NCBI RefSeq assembly: GCF_004362825.1
Contig: NZ_SNXZ01000002.1
Span: forward strand, 62,001 to 126,000
Length of the DNA stretch: 64,000 bases
Source of the DNA: Labedaea rhizosphaerae
GTDB taxonomy: Bacteria > Actinomycetota > Actinomycetes > Mycobacteriales > Pseudonocardiaceae
Direction: 5' to 3'
Below, piece after piece: positions 9,783-19,500 of the stretch. The notes under the pieces were generated by a model. It was not told the DNA's origin. It made no database searches and was given only the letters and a program-made list of their open reading frames with translations. Within the stretch, counting starts at the first letter, position 1, and each line of letters opens with the position of its first letter. The translations under genes and the position numbers were made by a program.

Positions 9783-10304
9783 TCAAGCGCGCCGTAGCGG
9801 CGGTCGCGAGCGGGTTCGCCAGGTCATGCGGACGATGGTGCCGTGGGCGTGGGCCGTGAGCTCGAACTGGCGGGTGAGCTGGCGGATGATCAACAGGCCG
9901 CGGCCACGCAGCGTCGGCCTGCCCTGCGGGGTGCGCTTCCAGTTGCCGCGGTCGGTCACCGTCACGGTCACCGTGTCCTCGTCGGTGAACGCGTACAGGT
10001 CGAAGACGCCGCCGGGCTGCTCGTAGGCGTGGTCGATGACGTTCGCCATGGCCTCGTGGGCCGCAAGACCAACGTCGGCCACCTGGTCCTCGTCCAGGCC
10101 GGTCTGGCGCACCCATGAGACGAGGCGCTCCCGAACCTGGCGGACCACCGCGCCGGTGGCGTGCAGGCCCGTCAGCCGCAGGAAAGTCCTGCTGACCGGC
10201 TGGTCTCCGCCGTTGGGTAAGGCCGGCAAATGCCTCACCCCTTCGTGCTTCGACGGCGGCGCTGATGCTACCCGCGCCCGCCGGGTACCCAGACAATCCG
10301 CCAT
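9783..10304 (-). CDS. Anti-sigma-factor-type ATP-binding protein (HATPase_c_2)
   Basis: A 173-residue GHKL ATPase-fold protein of the RsbW/SpoIIAB-like regulatory group. The N-box region LAAHEAMANVIDHAYEQ and the glycine-rich lid LRGRGLLIIRQL are clear. Such proteins bind and inhibit a sigma factor or phosphorylate a STAS-domain antagonist on serine. No partner gene is adjacent, unlike the paralogue at 36.9-37.3 kb, which sits in a full switching operon. The first about 40 residues are low-conservation, so the true start may lie downstream of 10304 (several GTG codons). Confidence 0.82.
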   Translation of the reverse strand: MADCLGTRRARVASAPPSKHEGVRHLPALPNGGDQPVSRTFLRLTGLHATGAVVRQVRERLVSWVRQTGLDEDQVADVGLAAHEAMANVIDHAYEQPGGVFDLYAFTDEDTVTVTVTDRGNWKRTPQGRPTLRGRGLLIIRQLTRQFELTAHAHGTIVRMTWRTRSRPPLRRA

Positions 10305-10488
10305 TCTCACCCCCTCGACCGACACCACTGTCTGTAGAACGGGCGAGTTCGCGGATCGTCACGCCCACATGCGACGCAACACCTGCCCCCGTTGTGGACA
10401 TGACGGGCCGGCGGCGCCTTGGTTGCGTGCTTGTGAGTGAAAGCATCAACACTGGGCAGCGTGCCCCGACCTGGGTACCTTCGGGCCG

Positions 10489-11085
10489 GTGCGCGGCTCA
10501 ACATCATCCACCGGTCGACGTCTTGGGCTCGGCGTCCTCGTGGTGCTCGTCCTGCTGGTGGCGGCCGAGGTGTTCGTCGGCGTGACCGGCCGGGCGTCGT
10601 TCGCGCAGGACCGCAAGCCCGGGCAGGCGCTGGCGATCGTCGACCTGGTGCCGGGGCCGGAGACCGGGCCGGTGTGCCCGCTCGACAAGCGCTACGTGGA
10701 CGAGCGCCCCGACGGGCTGCGCCCGGACGTGCTGGCGGCGTTCCAGCGGTTGCGGGCCGCGGCGCAGGCCCAGGGCGTGCGCATGTGCGTCAACGACGGC
10801 AAGCGCAGCATGGCCCAGCAGCAACGCGAGTTCGACAACGCCGTGCGCAGGTTCGGCACCGCCGAACTCGCCGCCCGCTATGTGCTGCCGCCGGACAAGT
10901 CCATGCACGTCAAGGGCATCGCGGTGGACGTGCAGCCGCTGGCGTCGGCGGCGTGGGTCGAGCACAACGGGCGCGCGCTGGGCTGGTGCCGCCGCTACGA
11001 CAACGAGAAGTGGCATTTCGAGTACGACTCGCGCTACGTGACCGACGGCTGCCCGGCGTTGCTGCCGAGCGCGACCGGCAGCTGA
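10489..11085 (+). CDS. Membrane-anchored D,D-carboxypeptidase (M15, VanY-like)
   Basis: A 198-residue protein with an N-terminal membrane segment (LGLGVLVVLVLLVAAEVFV, residues about 13-31) and an extracytoplasmic M15 peptidase domain. The zinc-site signatures are SMHVKGIAVDV (SxHxxGxAxD) and WHFEY (HxE-type third ligand and base). Family members trim the terminal D-Ala of peptidoglycan stem peptides. Four Cys residues in the exported part (CPLD, RMCVND, GWCRR, DGCPA) could form two disulfides. Translation starts at GTG 10489, right before the charged N-terminus. It ends 2 bp from the convergent phosphatase gene. Confidence 0.87.
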   Translation: MRGSTSSTGRRLGLGVLVVLVLLVAAEVFVGVTGRASFAQDRKPGQALAIVDLVPGPETGPVCPLDKRYVDERPDGLRPDVLAAFQRLRAAAQAQGVRMCVNDGKRSMAQQQREFDNAVRRFGTAELAARYVLPPDKSMHVKGIAVDVQPLASAAWVEHNGRALGWCRRYDNEKWHFEYDSRYVTDGCPALLPSATGS

Positions 11086-11087
11086 CC

Positions 11088-12687
11088 TCAGGTCGCGTGC
11101 AAGGGCGCGCGCATCGTGGTGCGCAGGCCGGCCCGGGTCGACTGTTCCAGTTCGGCCCACGCCTGACGGCCCGACACCTTGACGGTCATCAGCGCGTTGC
11201 CGAAGTGCGGTCCCGAGACCCGCTGCAGATCGATGGCATCTGTGTCGATGCCCCGCCTGCGCGCCCACCAGCGGGTCACCTTCGCCGGCGGCGCCCACCA
11301 GCCCGCCCGGAACACCAGCCGCATGTACCAAGGCACGGTGTTGTGGATCGGTGAGCAGGTCAGCTGGTGCACCGGCGCCTTCGGCTCGTCCTGGTACCGG
11401 GCACGCGCCACGTACGCGTGGTGCACGTCGCCGGACAGCACCGCGACCGCCGCCGCGTGGTCACCGGCCGTGCGCAGCAGCCGGCCGAGGCGTTCGAAGG
11501 AAGCGCGGAACGCGGGCCAGTGCTCCAGGTCGCCGGTCTGCCGGACCCACTCGGCGATCCGGCCGACCAGACCGCCCTTGCGCGCGGCCGCCTCGTTCAA
11601 CGACTGCAGGTGGGACAAGGCGTTCGGCATCAACCACGGCAAGGACGTGCCAACCAGCAAGTGGTCGTAGCCGCCGTCGACCTGGTCCTCCAGCCAGCGG
11701 AACTCCTCCTCACCGATCATCGATCGAGCGCCGCCGGCCAGGATCCGCCCGGCCCGGGAGTCGATCACCAGCAGCCGCACCGAGCCGAAGTCGCGCCGGT
11801 AGGACCAGCGGGTCCCCTTCGCGCCGTCGGCCTCGCGGTCGGCGTGGTCGGCGAACGCCCGCAACCGCTCGGCGTTGTCCTCGCCGGAGGTGAACACCTC
11901 CTGCACCACCTTGTTCGACGCGAGCTCGTCCGGGCCGAGGTTGCCGATGTGCTGGTAGACCCAGTACGACATCAGCGCGCCCCGTATCCGCTCCGGCCAC
12001 CAGGACAGCCCGGCCATCCGGTCGCGCCAGTTCTGCGAGGTGTTCCAGTCGTCGCGCACGTCGTGGTCGTCGAAGATCATCGACGTGGGTACGGTCGACA
12101 GCAGCCAGCGCACGTCACGATCGCGCCAGGCCTCGTGGTAGAGGTGCGTGAACTCCTCGAAGTTCGCGATCTCGGTGCCCGGCGGGACGTCCGGGTCGCG
12201 CCGGCGCGATCCAGCGCTTGGTCTCGTCGGTGGTCTCGTCGGCGTAGATCTGGTCGCCGACCATGAGCAGCGACTGCGGCCACTCGCGCTCGTCCTGCCC
12301 CGCCATCCGCCGGGAGTACGCGCCGAGCGCGTCCAGGCCCAGCGCGTCCTCCTCGTGCGGTTTGCGGCACGAACCGAACACGATGCGGAACCGGTCACCG
12401 TCGGCGGCCAGTGTGCGGATCCGGCTCGGCGGCAGGCCGCTACCGGCCTGCGGCCACACCACCTCGCCGTCGAGCCGGACCGTGTAGGGCAACGCGCGAC
12501 CGGGTTCCAGCCCGGTCAGCACCACCAGCGCGTAGTGGTGGTCCTCCACCTGGAAGGTCGGCGTGCGCTCGTTCGGACCACCGCCGAGCTCGACGGCGAC
12601 CTCGGCGGGACCACCGGTCTCCACCCAGATCGTCGCCGACGTCTCGTCCACGTGCCGCAAGACCGGTCCAAGAAGAAGCTCCGCCAT
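11088..12687 (-). pseudogene. PhoD-like alkaline phosphatase, frameshifted
   Basis: Two overlapping minus-strand frames together encode a PhoD-family metallophosphatase of about 530 residues. The upstream part (from ATG 12687, MAELLLGPVLRHVDETSATI) contains VFGSCRK and the metal-site VGDQIYADETTDETKRW. The downstream part, in another frame, begins near DPDVPPGTEIANFEEF and has FDDHDVRDDWN and DVHHAYVA. The switch falls in the GCG/CGC run at 12197-12210. Restoring a 2-base GC unit there gives an uninterrupted family-like sequence, so a 2-bp deletion is the simplest explanation. Either the gene is recently broken or the run was miscalled. If intact, the enzyme would hydrolyse phosphodi- or monoesters; no Tat/Sec signal is visible, unlike secreted PhoD. 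Confidence 0.85.
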
Positions 12688-12742
12688 TGGGCGATTTTCG
12701 CAGAACCGGTGGCACGCCACCGAAGTTGAGCGCGCCGCCCGG

Positions 12743-12967
12743 TCACGACCGGTAGCGGAACAGGATCCGGCCGCGGTTGAGGTCGTACGGGCTGACCTCC
12801 ACGAGCACCCGGTCGTACGGCAGGATCTTGATGTAGTTCTTGCGGATCTTGCCGCTGATGTGGGCCAGCAGGTGGTGCCCGTTCTCGAGCTCGACCTTGA
12901 AGGTGGCGTTGCGCAGGCACTCGACGACGGTGCCCTGCACCTCGATGCCCTTCGACGACTTGGTCAT
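12743..12967 (-). CDS. infA: Translation initiation factor IF-1 (secondary copy)
   Basis: A 74-residue S1/OB-fold protein with the near-complete IF-1 consensus: [20 protein letters not shown], then [21 protein letters not shown]-1 binds the 30S A site and stimulates IF-2 and IF-3 action. The canonical infA lies in the ribosomal protein operon (between adk/map and rpmJ). Here it follows a GNAT gene with an ATGA overlap (12964-12967), so this is probably an additional paralogue, as occurs in many actinomycetes. The C-terminal sequence differs modestly from typical canonical actinobacterial IF-1 (GRILFRYRS), which suggests a specialised or stress-related form. That last point is inference. Confidence 0.94.
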   Translation of the reverse strand: MTKSSKGIEVQGTVVECLRNATFKVELENGHHLLAHISGKIRKNYIKILPYDRVLVEVSPYDLNRGRILFRYRS

Positions 12968-13755
12968 GGCCGCACCTGCCCATCCAGGAGCAACTCGAGG
13001 GTGCTGCTCGACCGCCGCGCACCGATGCCCTCGAAGAGCGCCGTCGCCGCCGCGGCGGACTCGGTCACGTCGGCCCAGGCGGCGCCGATCCCCTTGCGGT
13101 GCAACAGATCCAGTACATGGGCGAGCAGAGCACGCGCCACTCCCCTGCGTTGGTGCTCCCGGCGGACCGCGAGCAGCCCGATGCGCGGCTGCCGCGACAC
13201 CGGACCCAGCCGGCACAGCCCGGCGTACTGGCCGGAACGCATCGCCACCGTGTACTTGGCCGGGTCGAGCACGGTGACGCCCGCCGGGCGGGGCAACACC
13301 TCGGCCGGCATGTCCGGCCAGCCCGTGCCGACCTCGTCGCGGATCGAGCGGTCGAGCGCGCGCAACAACTGCTCGTCCGCTTGCCCGGCGGGCAGGATCG
13401 TCACCTCCGGCAGGCTCGCGCCCAGCCCGGTGAGCGCCGGATCGGTGGGCACGAGGTACTCCCACTCGCGGCGGCGGACGGTGAAGCCGGCCCGCCGCCA
13501 CTGGGCGGTCAGGCCCGCGTCGGCCTCATCGACGATCGTGTGCAGTGGACGTGGGAGCTCGGCCAGCACCACGCGGGCGAGCTGGTCGAAGACCACGTCG
13601 TGCCAGACGTCGATGCTGAGAAAGGTGCGACCGTCGGGCCGCCGCGTCGCTTCGGCGCGACCGACCACCCGGTCGTCGGCCAGTGCGTGCCAATGGCGCT
13701 CGGAGACCCGGGTGATCTCCTCCGCGCGCACGCCGAGGGCTGAAGTGGATTCCAT
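12964..13755 (-). CDS. GNAT-family N-acetyltransferase
   Basis: A 263-residue protein. The acetyl-CoA-binding motif A is [20 protein letters not shown] (Q/RxxGxG/A type) at about residues 190-210, followed by a C-terminal [17 protein letters not shown] strand. The N-terminal half may be a degenerate second GNAT repeat. The substrate is unknown. Its stop overlaps the infA start by four bases, so both should be made from one message. A 16-codon ORF with a strong Shine-Dalgarno sequence sits 52 bp upstream and may be a regulatory leader. The ATG at 13755 is the first in frame after that leader. Confidence 0.86.
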   Translation of the reverse strand: MESTSALGVRAEEITRVSERHWHALADDRVVGRAEATRRPDGRTFLSIDVWHDVVFDQLARVVLAELPRPLHTIVDEADAGLTAQWRRAGFTVRRREWEYLVPTDPALTGLGASLPEVTILPAGQADEQLLRALDRSIRDEVGTGWPDMPAEVLPRPAGVTVLDPAKYTVAMRSGQYAGLCRLGPVSRQPRIGLLAVRREHQRRGVARALLAHVLDLLHRKGIGAAWADVTESAAAATALFEGIGARRSSSTLELLLDGQVRP

Positions 13756-13807
13756 CGTGGTGCCTTTCGGGATGCCTGTTCGGGGCTCCCGGCGACACCT
13801 CTTTCAG

Positions 13808-13858
13808 TCACCCAACCGTGAAGGCAAGGGGGAGCACCCACGTCGATGCAGCGTTCAT
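13808..13858 (-). CDS. Possible 16-residue leader peptide upstream of GNAT-infA
   Basis: A 16-codon ORF (MNAASTWVLPLAFTVG, then TGA) whose ATG at 13858 is preceded at good spacing by GAGGAGGTGT (13865-13874), the strongest ribosome-binding sequence in this stretch. The GNAT start is 49 bp beyond its stop. In between, CGGGAGCC can pair with GGCATCCCG (one bulge), giving a hairpin. The layout looks like a translated leader or uORF controlling the GNAT-infA operon. There is no run of one amino acid as in classical attenuators, so the controlling signal is not evident. Confidence 0.45.
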   Translation of the reverse strand: MNAASTWVLPLAFTVG

Positions 13859-14000
13859 GGGGGCACACCTCCTCAGGCCGGTCACGGTCGAACGCACGGT
13901 ACCAAGCCGTTCGCCGGCTCCGCCAACGGTTTAAGTGGACCTCCGGAATCCACGATCAGTGGCCGTTTGGACCAGGCCACTTGCGCCCTAGCGTGGCCAC

Positions 14001-14606
14001 ATGCGTGATGAATGGTTCGACCGGCCAGTCCTGAGTGGACGGCACGTGCGCCTGGAACCCCTCACCCGCGAGCACGCGCACGGCCTGCTCGTCGCGGGCG
14101 GCGACCCGACGGTGTGGACGTGGTTGTCCGTGCGCCAGCCACAAGACGACGAGGCCGCGCTGGCCATGGTGGACGCGACGCTCGCCGACCCGAACCGGCG
14201 CGCCTGGGTCCAGGTCGACACGGCCACCGGCGCGGTGGCCGGCACGACGTCGTACTACGAGATCGATCCCCACCACCGCGGCCTCTACATCGGACACACG
14301 TGGATCGGCACGCGCTGGCAGCGCACCGCCCTCAACACCGAAGCCAAACTCCTTTTGCTGACAAGGGCGTTCGACGTCCTCGGCGCGAACCGGGTCGGCT
14401 GGCACACCGATCACCGCAACGAGCGGTCGCAGCGCGCCATCGAGCGCCTGGGCGCGACGCGCGAAGGCGTGCTGCGCGCCCACCGGGTCCGGCCGGACGG
14501 CACCCTGCGCGACACCGTGACCTACTCGGTCACCGCTCCCGAGTGGCCCGAGGTGCGCGCCCGGCTGACCGCCCGGCTCGACCGCGACCAGGCGCCGGTC
14601 GGCTGA
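14001..14606 (+). CDS. RimJ/RimL-like GNAT acetyltransferase
   Basis: A 201-residue acetyltransferase of the RimJ/RimL/SpeG-like subgroup. The N-terminal [19 protein letters not shown] and the central [19 protein letters not shown] match the family. They are followed by [21 protein letters not shown] and the hallmark [21 protein letters not shown]. Members acetylate N-terminal or side-chain amines of proteins, polyamines or antibiotics; the substrate here is unknown. It is monocistronic, divergent from the GNAT-infA operon, with about 140 bp between the leader ORF and this start. Confidence 0.9.
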   Translation: MRDEWFDRPVLSGRHVRLEPLTREHAHGLLVAGGDPTVWTWLSVRQPQDDEAALAMVDATLADPNRRAWVQVDTATGAVAGTTSYYEIDPHHRGLYIGHTWIGTRWQRTALNTEAKLLLLTRAFDVLGANRVGWHTDHRNERSQRAIERLGATREGVLRAHRVRPDGTLRDTVTYSVTAPEWPEVRARLTARLDRDQAPVG

Positions 14607-14703
14607 CCGGCATTCACTCTCCAGTTGTCAAGCAACCCTCACCCGCGGGGCTACGACCAGGTTATGGCCGTGCCGGGCCTCGAACGGGCCCACGAGCGCG
14701 ATC

Positions 14704-14730
14704 TGTGGACAACTGGTCGCCTGTGGACAA
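14704..14730. repeat. Two DnaA-box-like 9-mers
   Basis: TGTGGACAA occurs at 14704-14712 and again at 14722-14730, in the same orientation and 18 bp start to start. The reverse complement TTGTCCACA equals the actinobacterial DnaA box consensus. The pair lies between the GNAT gene and the 3' end of the next gene, with no dnaA or dnaN nearby, so this is not the chromosomal origin. It may be a DnaA titration or regulatory site, or chance. Confidence 0.4.
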
Positions 14731-14731
14731 C

Positions 14732-15379
14732 TCAGCGGTGCAAGGGCAACCGATCGCCGAGACCGTCCGGGACCGCGATGCGGCCGAAGCCCGACAAGGC
14801 GACCTCGGCGTCACCGAGTTCGGCGGGCATGCGCTCCCCCGCGATCGCGTCGACCGTCTGACGGGCCAGGCGCAACGCGGCCGCAGCGGGGTCGCCGACG
14901 TCGATGTCGAGGTGGTGCACCGCGACCTCCACCGCCCAGGTGGCCAGGAAGTCACCGGTGCTCAGCACGTGCCCCTGGAACCGCACGGCGCCATCCGCCA
15001 TCGCCCCGACGGCCGTGCGCAGGCCGAGCACCGTCGGGCGCAGGTGCGCGACCAGGCCCGTGGGCCTGCGGTAGGCGGCGGCGAGGCGGCGGGCGAACAC
15101 CAGGCCGTCCAGGTCGTCGGCGGCGGGATCACTGCGTGGTGGCGTGGCCCGCCAGTACGTCGCCGCGTCGGTGTCGGGCGCCTCGTGCGTGGTCTGCAGG
15201 GTGCCGAGCAGCATCTCCTGCAGGCCGAGGTGCAGGTGCGCGAGCACGTCACACACGAGCCAGCCGTGGCACCGGCTCGGCGCCAGCGCGCGGTCGTCGG
15301 TCAACGCGTCGAGCGCATCGGCCAGGGCGTCCAGCGCCGCGATCAGCCCGGCCTGGCCGGTCGCGTGGTCAACCCGCAT
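14732..15379 (-). CDS. Mycothiol-type maleylpyruvate isomerase fold protein
   Basis: A 215-residue protein of the DinB/MDMPI N-terminal superfamily. The metal-ligand pattern fits: an early His in [25 protein letters not shown], and the later [13 protein letters not shown]. Actinomycete members include mycothiol-dependent maleylpyruvate isomerase and many mycothiol S-transferase-like proteins that conjugate or isomerise small electrophiles. No gentisate-pathway genes are adjacent, so a specific reaction should not be assigned. It is divergent from the alpha/beta hydrolase gene across 120 bp. Confidence 0.83.
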   Translation of the reverse strand: MRVDHATGQAGLIAALDALADALDALTDDRALAPSRCHGWLVCDVLAHLHLGLQEMLLGTLQTTHEAPDTDAATYWRATPPRSDPAADDLDGLVFARRLAAAYRRPTGLVAHLRPTVLGLRTAVGAMADGAVRFQGHVLSTGDFLATWAVEVAVHHLDIDVGDPAAAALRLARQTVDAIAGERMPAELGDAEVALSGFGRIAVPDGLGDRLPLHR

Positions 15380-15499
15380 CGCCTCCTCCTCGCCGACACC
15401 TTAACGAGAACCGCCGCCGCTCCGACGGGCCTGGCGGGAAACGCCGGGCTGGTGGTGGTCGACGTCAACCCAAGGGGACAACCGAACGGAGCCACTCCT

Positions 15500-16324
15500 A
15501 TGTCGACGATCACCACCAACGACGGCACCGAGATCTTCTACAAGGACTGGGGCAGCGGGCAGCCCGTCGTCTTCAGCCACGGCTGGCCGCTGTCGTCGGA
15601 CGACTGGGACGCGCAGATGCTGTTCTTCGTACAGAACGGCTTCCGCGTCGTCGCGCACGACCGGCGGGGGCACGGCCGCTCGGCCCAGGTCGGCGAGGGC
15701 CACGACATGGACCACTACGCCGACGACCTGGCCGCGGTGACCGAACACCTCGACCTGCACGACGCCGTCCACGTCGGACACTCCACCGGCGGCGGCGAAG
15801 TCGTGCGCTACCTCGCCCGCCACGGCGAGTCCCGGGCCGCCAAGGCCGTCCTCATCGCCGCCGTCCCGCCGCTGATGGTGCAGACCGACGCCAACCCCGG
15901 TGGCCTGCCCAAGAGCGTCTTCGACGACTTCCGGGCCCAGCTCGCCGCCAACCGCTCCGAGTTCTACCTCGCCGTGGCGTCCGGCCCGTTCTACGGTTTC
16001 AACCGGCCCGGGGTCGAGAAGCGCGAAGCGCTGATCCGCAACTGGTGGCGCCAGGGCATGGAAGGCGGCGCGAAGGCCCACTACGACGGCATCGCCGCGT
16101 TCTCCGAGACCGATTTCACCGAGGACCTCAAGCAGATCACCGTGCCGACGCTGGTCATGCACGGCGACGACGACCAGGTCGTCCCTTACGCCGACTCCGG
16201 CCCGCTCTCGGCCGAACTGCTGCGCAACGGCACCCTCAAGACTTACGAGGGTTTCCCGCACGGCATGCCGACCACCGAGGCCGAGACGATCAACGCCGAC
16301 CTGCTCGAGTTCATCCGGTCCTGA
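15500..16324 (+). CDS. Alpha/beta hydrolase (cofactor-free haloperoxidase-like)
   Basis: A 274-residue alpha/beta hydrolase. The sequence [20 protein letters not shown] has the HGW oxyanion region, the nucleophile elbow is [17 protein letters not shown] (catalytic Ser), the acid is the Asp in [11 protein letters not shown], and the catalytic His is in GFPHGMP. This combination is typical of the non-haem chloroperoxidase/arylesterase group. Physiologically these are esterases or perhydrolases, with halogenation seen in vitro as a perhydrolysis side reaction. The ATG at 15500 directly precedes the first strand. It is followed within 10 bp by a perfect hairpin terminator, so it is probably monocistronic. 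Confidence 0.9.
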   Translation: MSTITTNDGTEIFYKDWGSGQPVVFSHGWPLSSDDWDAQMLFFVQNGFRVVAHDRRGHGRSAQVGEGHDMDHYADDLAAVTEHLDLHDAVHVGHSTGGGEVVRYLARHGESRAAKAVLIAAVPPLMVQTDANPGGLPKSVFDDFRAQLAANRSEFYLAVASGPFYGFNRPGVEKREALIRNWWRQGMEGGAKAHYDGIAAFSETDFTEDLKQITVPTLVMHGDDDQVVPYADSGPLSAELLRNGTLKTYEGFPHGMPTTEAETINADLLEFIRS

Positions 16325-16333
16325 GCGTCGCCG

Positions 16334-16368
16334 CGAGCCGGCCGGTCACGAGCGGACCGGCCGGCTCG
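16334..16368 (+). terminator. Rho-independent-type hairpin after the hydrolase gene
   Basis: A perfect 14-bp stem, 16334-16347 (CGAGCCGGCCGGTC) with 16355-16368, and a 7-base loop, starting 9 bp after the hydrolase stop codon. There is no T-tract, which is usual for high-GC actinomycete terminators. Confidence 0.8.
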
Positions 16369-16518
16369 GATGGGCGAGGTCGAAACAGAACAACGGTCAA
16401 GGAGTCGTGATCGACGGTCCGGCGCCGAGCGGTGTGAGCGAATAACCGGCAACGTGCAACCAACCGCGGTCCGTAGTCGTGGGGTGGGATGACAACTCCG
16501 GCTGGAAGGACCCATCGC

Positions 16519-19500
16519 ATGCGACGAACGAGATCCCGCCTGCTCCTGCTGGCGGCGACCGCGTTGCTCAGCACCGGCCTGGCCGCGGCGGCCGTGCCCA
16601 CGGCACAGGCCACGCCCGCGCCTCTGGGACACAGCGCCGGCCCGGTGGGCACGATCACCCTGGTCACGGGCGACCAGGTCCGCTTCACCCGGCAAGGCGA
16701 CACCGTGCGGGTGCTCGACGCGAAGGCGGCCCGGCACCGCGAGTCGATCCGGTTCGCGCGCTTCACCTTGAACGCCGACGAGTACGTGGTCCCGGTGGAC
16801 GCGCTCGGCGCGTTCAACTCGGGCCGGCTCGACCACCGGCTCTTCGACGTCACCACCCTGGTCCGGCAAGGCATGGACGACCAGCACACCGACCGGGTGA
16901 AGGTGATCGTCACCGGCGCGAGCGGGCGCACGCCGAGGGTGGCGGTGCCCCGTGGCGCGCAGGTGACCAGGGACGTGCCGCGTCTGGGCGTGCGTGCCCT
17001 CGCGGCGAAGAAAGCCGACGCGACCGCGTTGTGGCGCGAGCTCACCGGCGAGCATGCGGGCGCACCGCGCGCCGCCGTGCCGTCGGGTCAGAAGATCTGG
17101 CTGGACGGCTCCGTGCGCTCGTCGCTCGACCAGAGCGTGCCGTTGATCGGCGCGCCGCAGGCATGGCAGGCCGGCTACACCGGTCAGGGCGTGAAGGTCG
17201 CGGTGCTGGACACCGGCATCCACGGTGACCACCCGGATCTGCGGGGCAAGGTCGTCGCCACGCAGAACTTCTCGGGCACCCCGGACGCCGACGACCACGC
17301 GGGGCACGGCACGCACGTGGCCTCGACGATCACCGGCTCCGGCGCCGCGTCGGGCGGGCGTTACAAGGGCGTCGCGCCGGGTGTGCGGCTGCTCAACGGC
17401 AAGGTGCTCGACGACAACGGCTTCGGTGACGAGTCGGGCATCCTCGCCGGGATGGACTGGGCGGTCCAGCAGGGCGCCAAGGTCATCAGCATGAGCCTGG
17501 GCGGTGGCCCGAGCGACGGCACTGACGTGCTCTCCGCCGAGGTCGACAAGCTCTCCGCGAGCTCGAACGCGTTGTTCGTGGTGGCCGCGGGCAACTTCGG
17601 CGGCACCGCGACGGTGTCCGGTCCGGCGGCGGCCGACTCGGCGCTCGCCGTGGCCAGCACCACCAAGCAGGACGAGCTCAGCTCGTTCTCCAGCAAGGGG
17701 CCGCGGCCGGGCAACTTCGGCCTCAAGCCGGAGATCGCCGCGCCCGGCTCGGACATCGTGGCCGCCCGCGCGCCCGGCACCCTGGCGCCGTACGCGGTCG
17801 ATGCCAACTACGCGAGCATCTCGGGCACGTCGATGGCCACCCCGCACGTGTCCGGCGCGGCCGCGATCCTGGCCAGTGCGCACCCGGACTGGACCGGCCA
17901 GCAGCTCAAGGCGGCGTTGATGGACAGCGCGAAGCCGTTGCCCGGCCTGGACGTCTTCGCCGAAGGCGCGGGACGCCTGGACGTGGCGAGCGCGGTCACC
18001 CAGCAGGTCCACACGCTCACGCCGGAGCTGAGCGTCGGCCAGGTCGGCGACGCCGATCGGCCGGTGGTCCGCCAGGTCGGCTACGCCAACGACAGCAATG
18101 CGCCGGTGACGCTGAACCTGAAGCTGACGGCCAAGCGCACCGGCGGAGCAACCGCGCCATCCGGCCTGTTCACTGTGGACACCCACCGGCTCACCGTCCC
18201 GGCGCACGGCACCGCCGACGCGACCGTCACGGTGACGCCGGCGACCCGCTCGACCGGGCAGTACGAGGGCACGCTCGTCGCGACCGGCGCGCACCTGCGG
18301 CTGATCACCCCGGTGGCCGCCCAGGTGCGGGCGCAGACGCACAAGGTCACCGTGCACGCGGTGCAGCGCAACGGAAAGCCGGCCACCGAATATTCAGCCC
18401 TCGTCGCGCTGCAGGACGAGGCCACCGGCACGACGGTCGAGGCCACGTGGTCCGGGGACGGTTTCACCGCCGATGTGCCCGCCGGGACCTACCGCGTGCT
18501 CGGCGCGATCGTCGACGACAGCGCCACCTTCACGCCGGACACGATCACCGAGTTCGCCACCCGGCTGACCGTCGGCGCCGCCGACACCAGCACGACGGTC
18601 GACGCAGGGCAAGGCAAGGCGGCGACCGCGAGCGTGGACGACCCGACCGCGCGGCCCGAGGACCTGAGCAGCATCTTCGCCATGGCGTCGCGTGTGGACG
18701 GCACCGACGAGCAAGGGTTCTTCGTGGTCCAGTCCAACTTCGTCCACCAGTACGTGCTGTCCACGCGGGCGCGCCCGGGCTTGGCGTTCCTGTACCTCGG
18801 GACGTGGGGTGTGCCGAACGCGGCCGTGACCGGCATCGGCGGCCCGCGGCCGTACGAGGCGGTGTCGGTGATCGACAACTCCGACGCCGGTTGGCACGGC
18901 GACGTCACGGGTCCCCTGGTGGACATCGGCGAGCAGACCGACCCGGCGAAGGTCGGCGACGTGTCGGGCAAGGTGGTCCTGATCAGCCCGCCGACCGACG
19001 AATACCCGGGCGAGCCGCCGTCGCAGGAGGCGTTCACCACCCTGCTGACCGCGTTGAAGGCCAAGGGTGCGCGGGTGGTGCTCAGCTTCGACTACATCGA
19101 GCGGCTGGACATCCTGCCGGTGCTGCAGGTGTACAACGCCAACGACGTCAAGGCGTTGCGCGACCGGATCGCGGCCGGATACCCGCAGGTGCACGTGGTC
19201 GGCCGGGACTACAGCCCGTACGCCTACTTCCTGTACGACACCACGTCAGGTGCCCTGGCTGCGGGCAAGCACTGGCGGTTCGACAAGCGGGCAATGGCCA
19301 CAGTGGACACCACGTTCCGCACGCCGGACCCGCACCCGCACTTCGATGCCCACCTGATGCACGTGAGCGACCCGAAGCTGGGCGTCGCCGGTGGCTTCGA
19401 GCGGCAGTTCCTGATGCCGCAGCACCGGGTGGACTACTACACGCCGGGCGTGCAGTGGTCGTCGTTCACCGGGTTCGCGTTCTCCGACGAGGAGCAGGGC

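Noticed and set aside
14732-15379. Assignment as maleylpyruvate isomerase of a gentisate pathway
   Set aside because: The fold matches, but no gentisate dioxygenase or fumarylpyruvate hydrolase gene is nearby, so only the superfamily is called.
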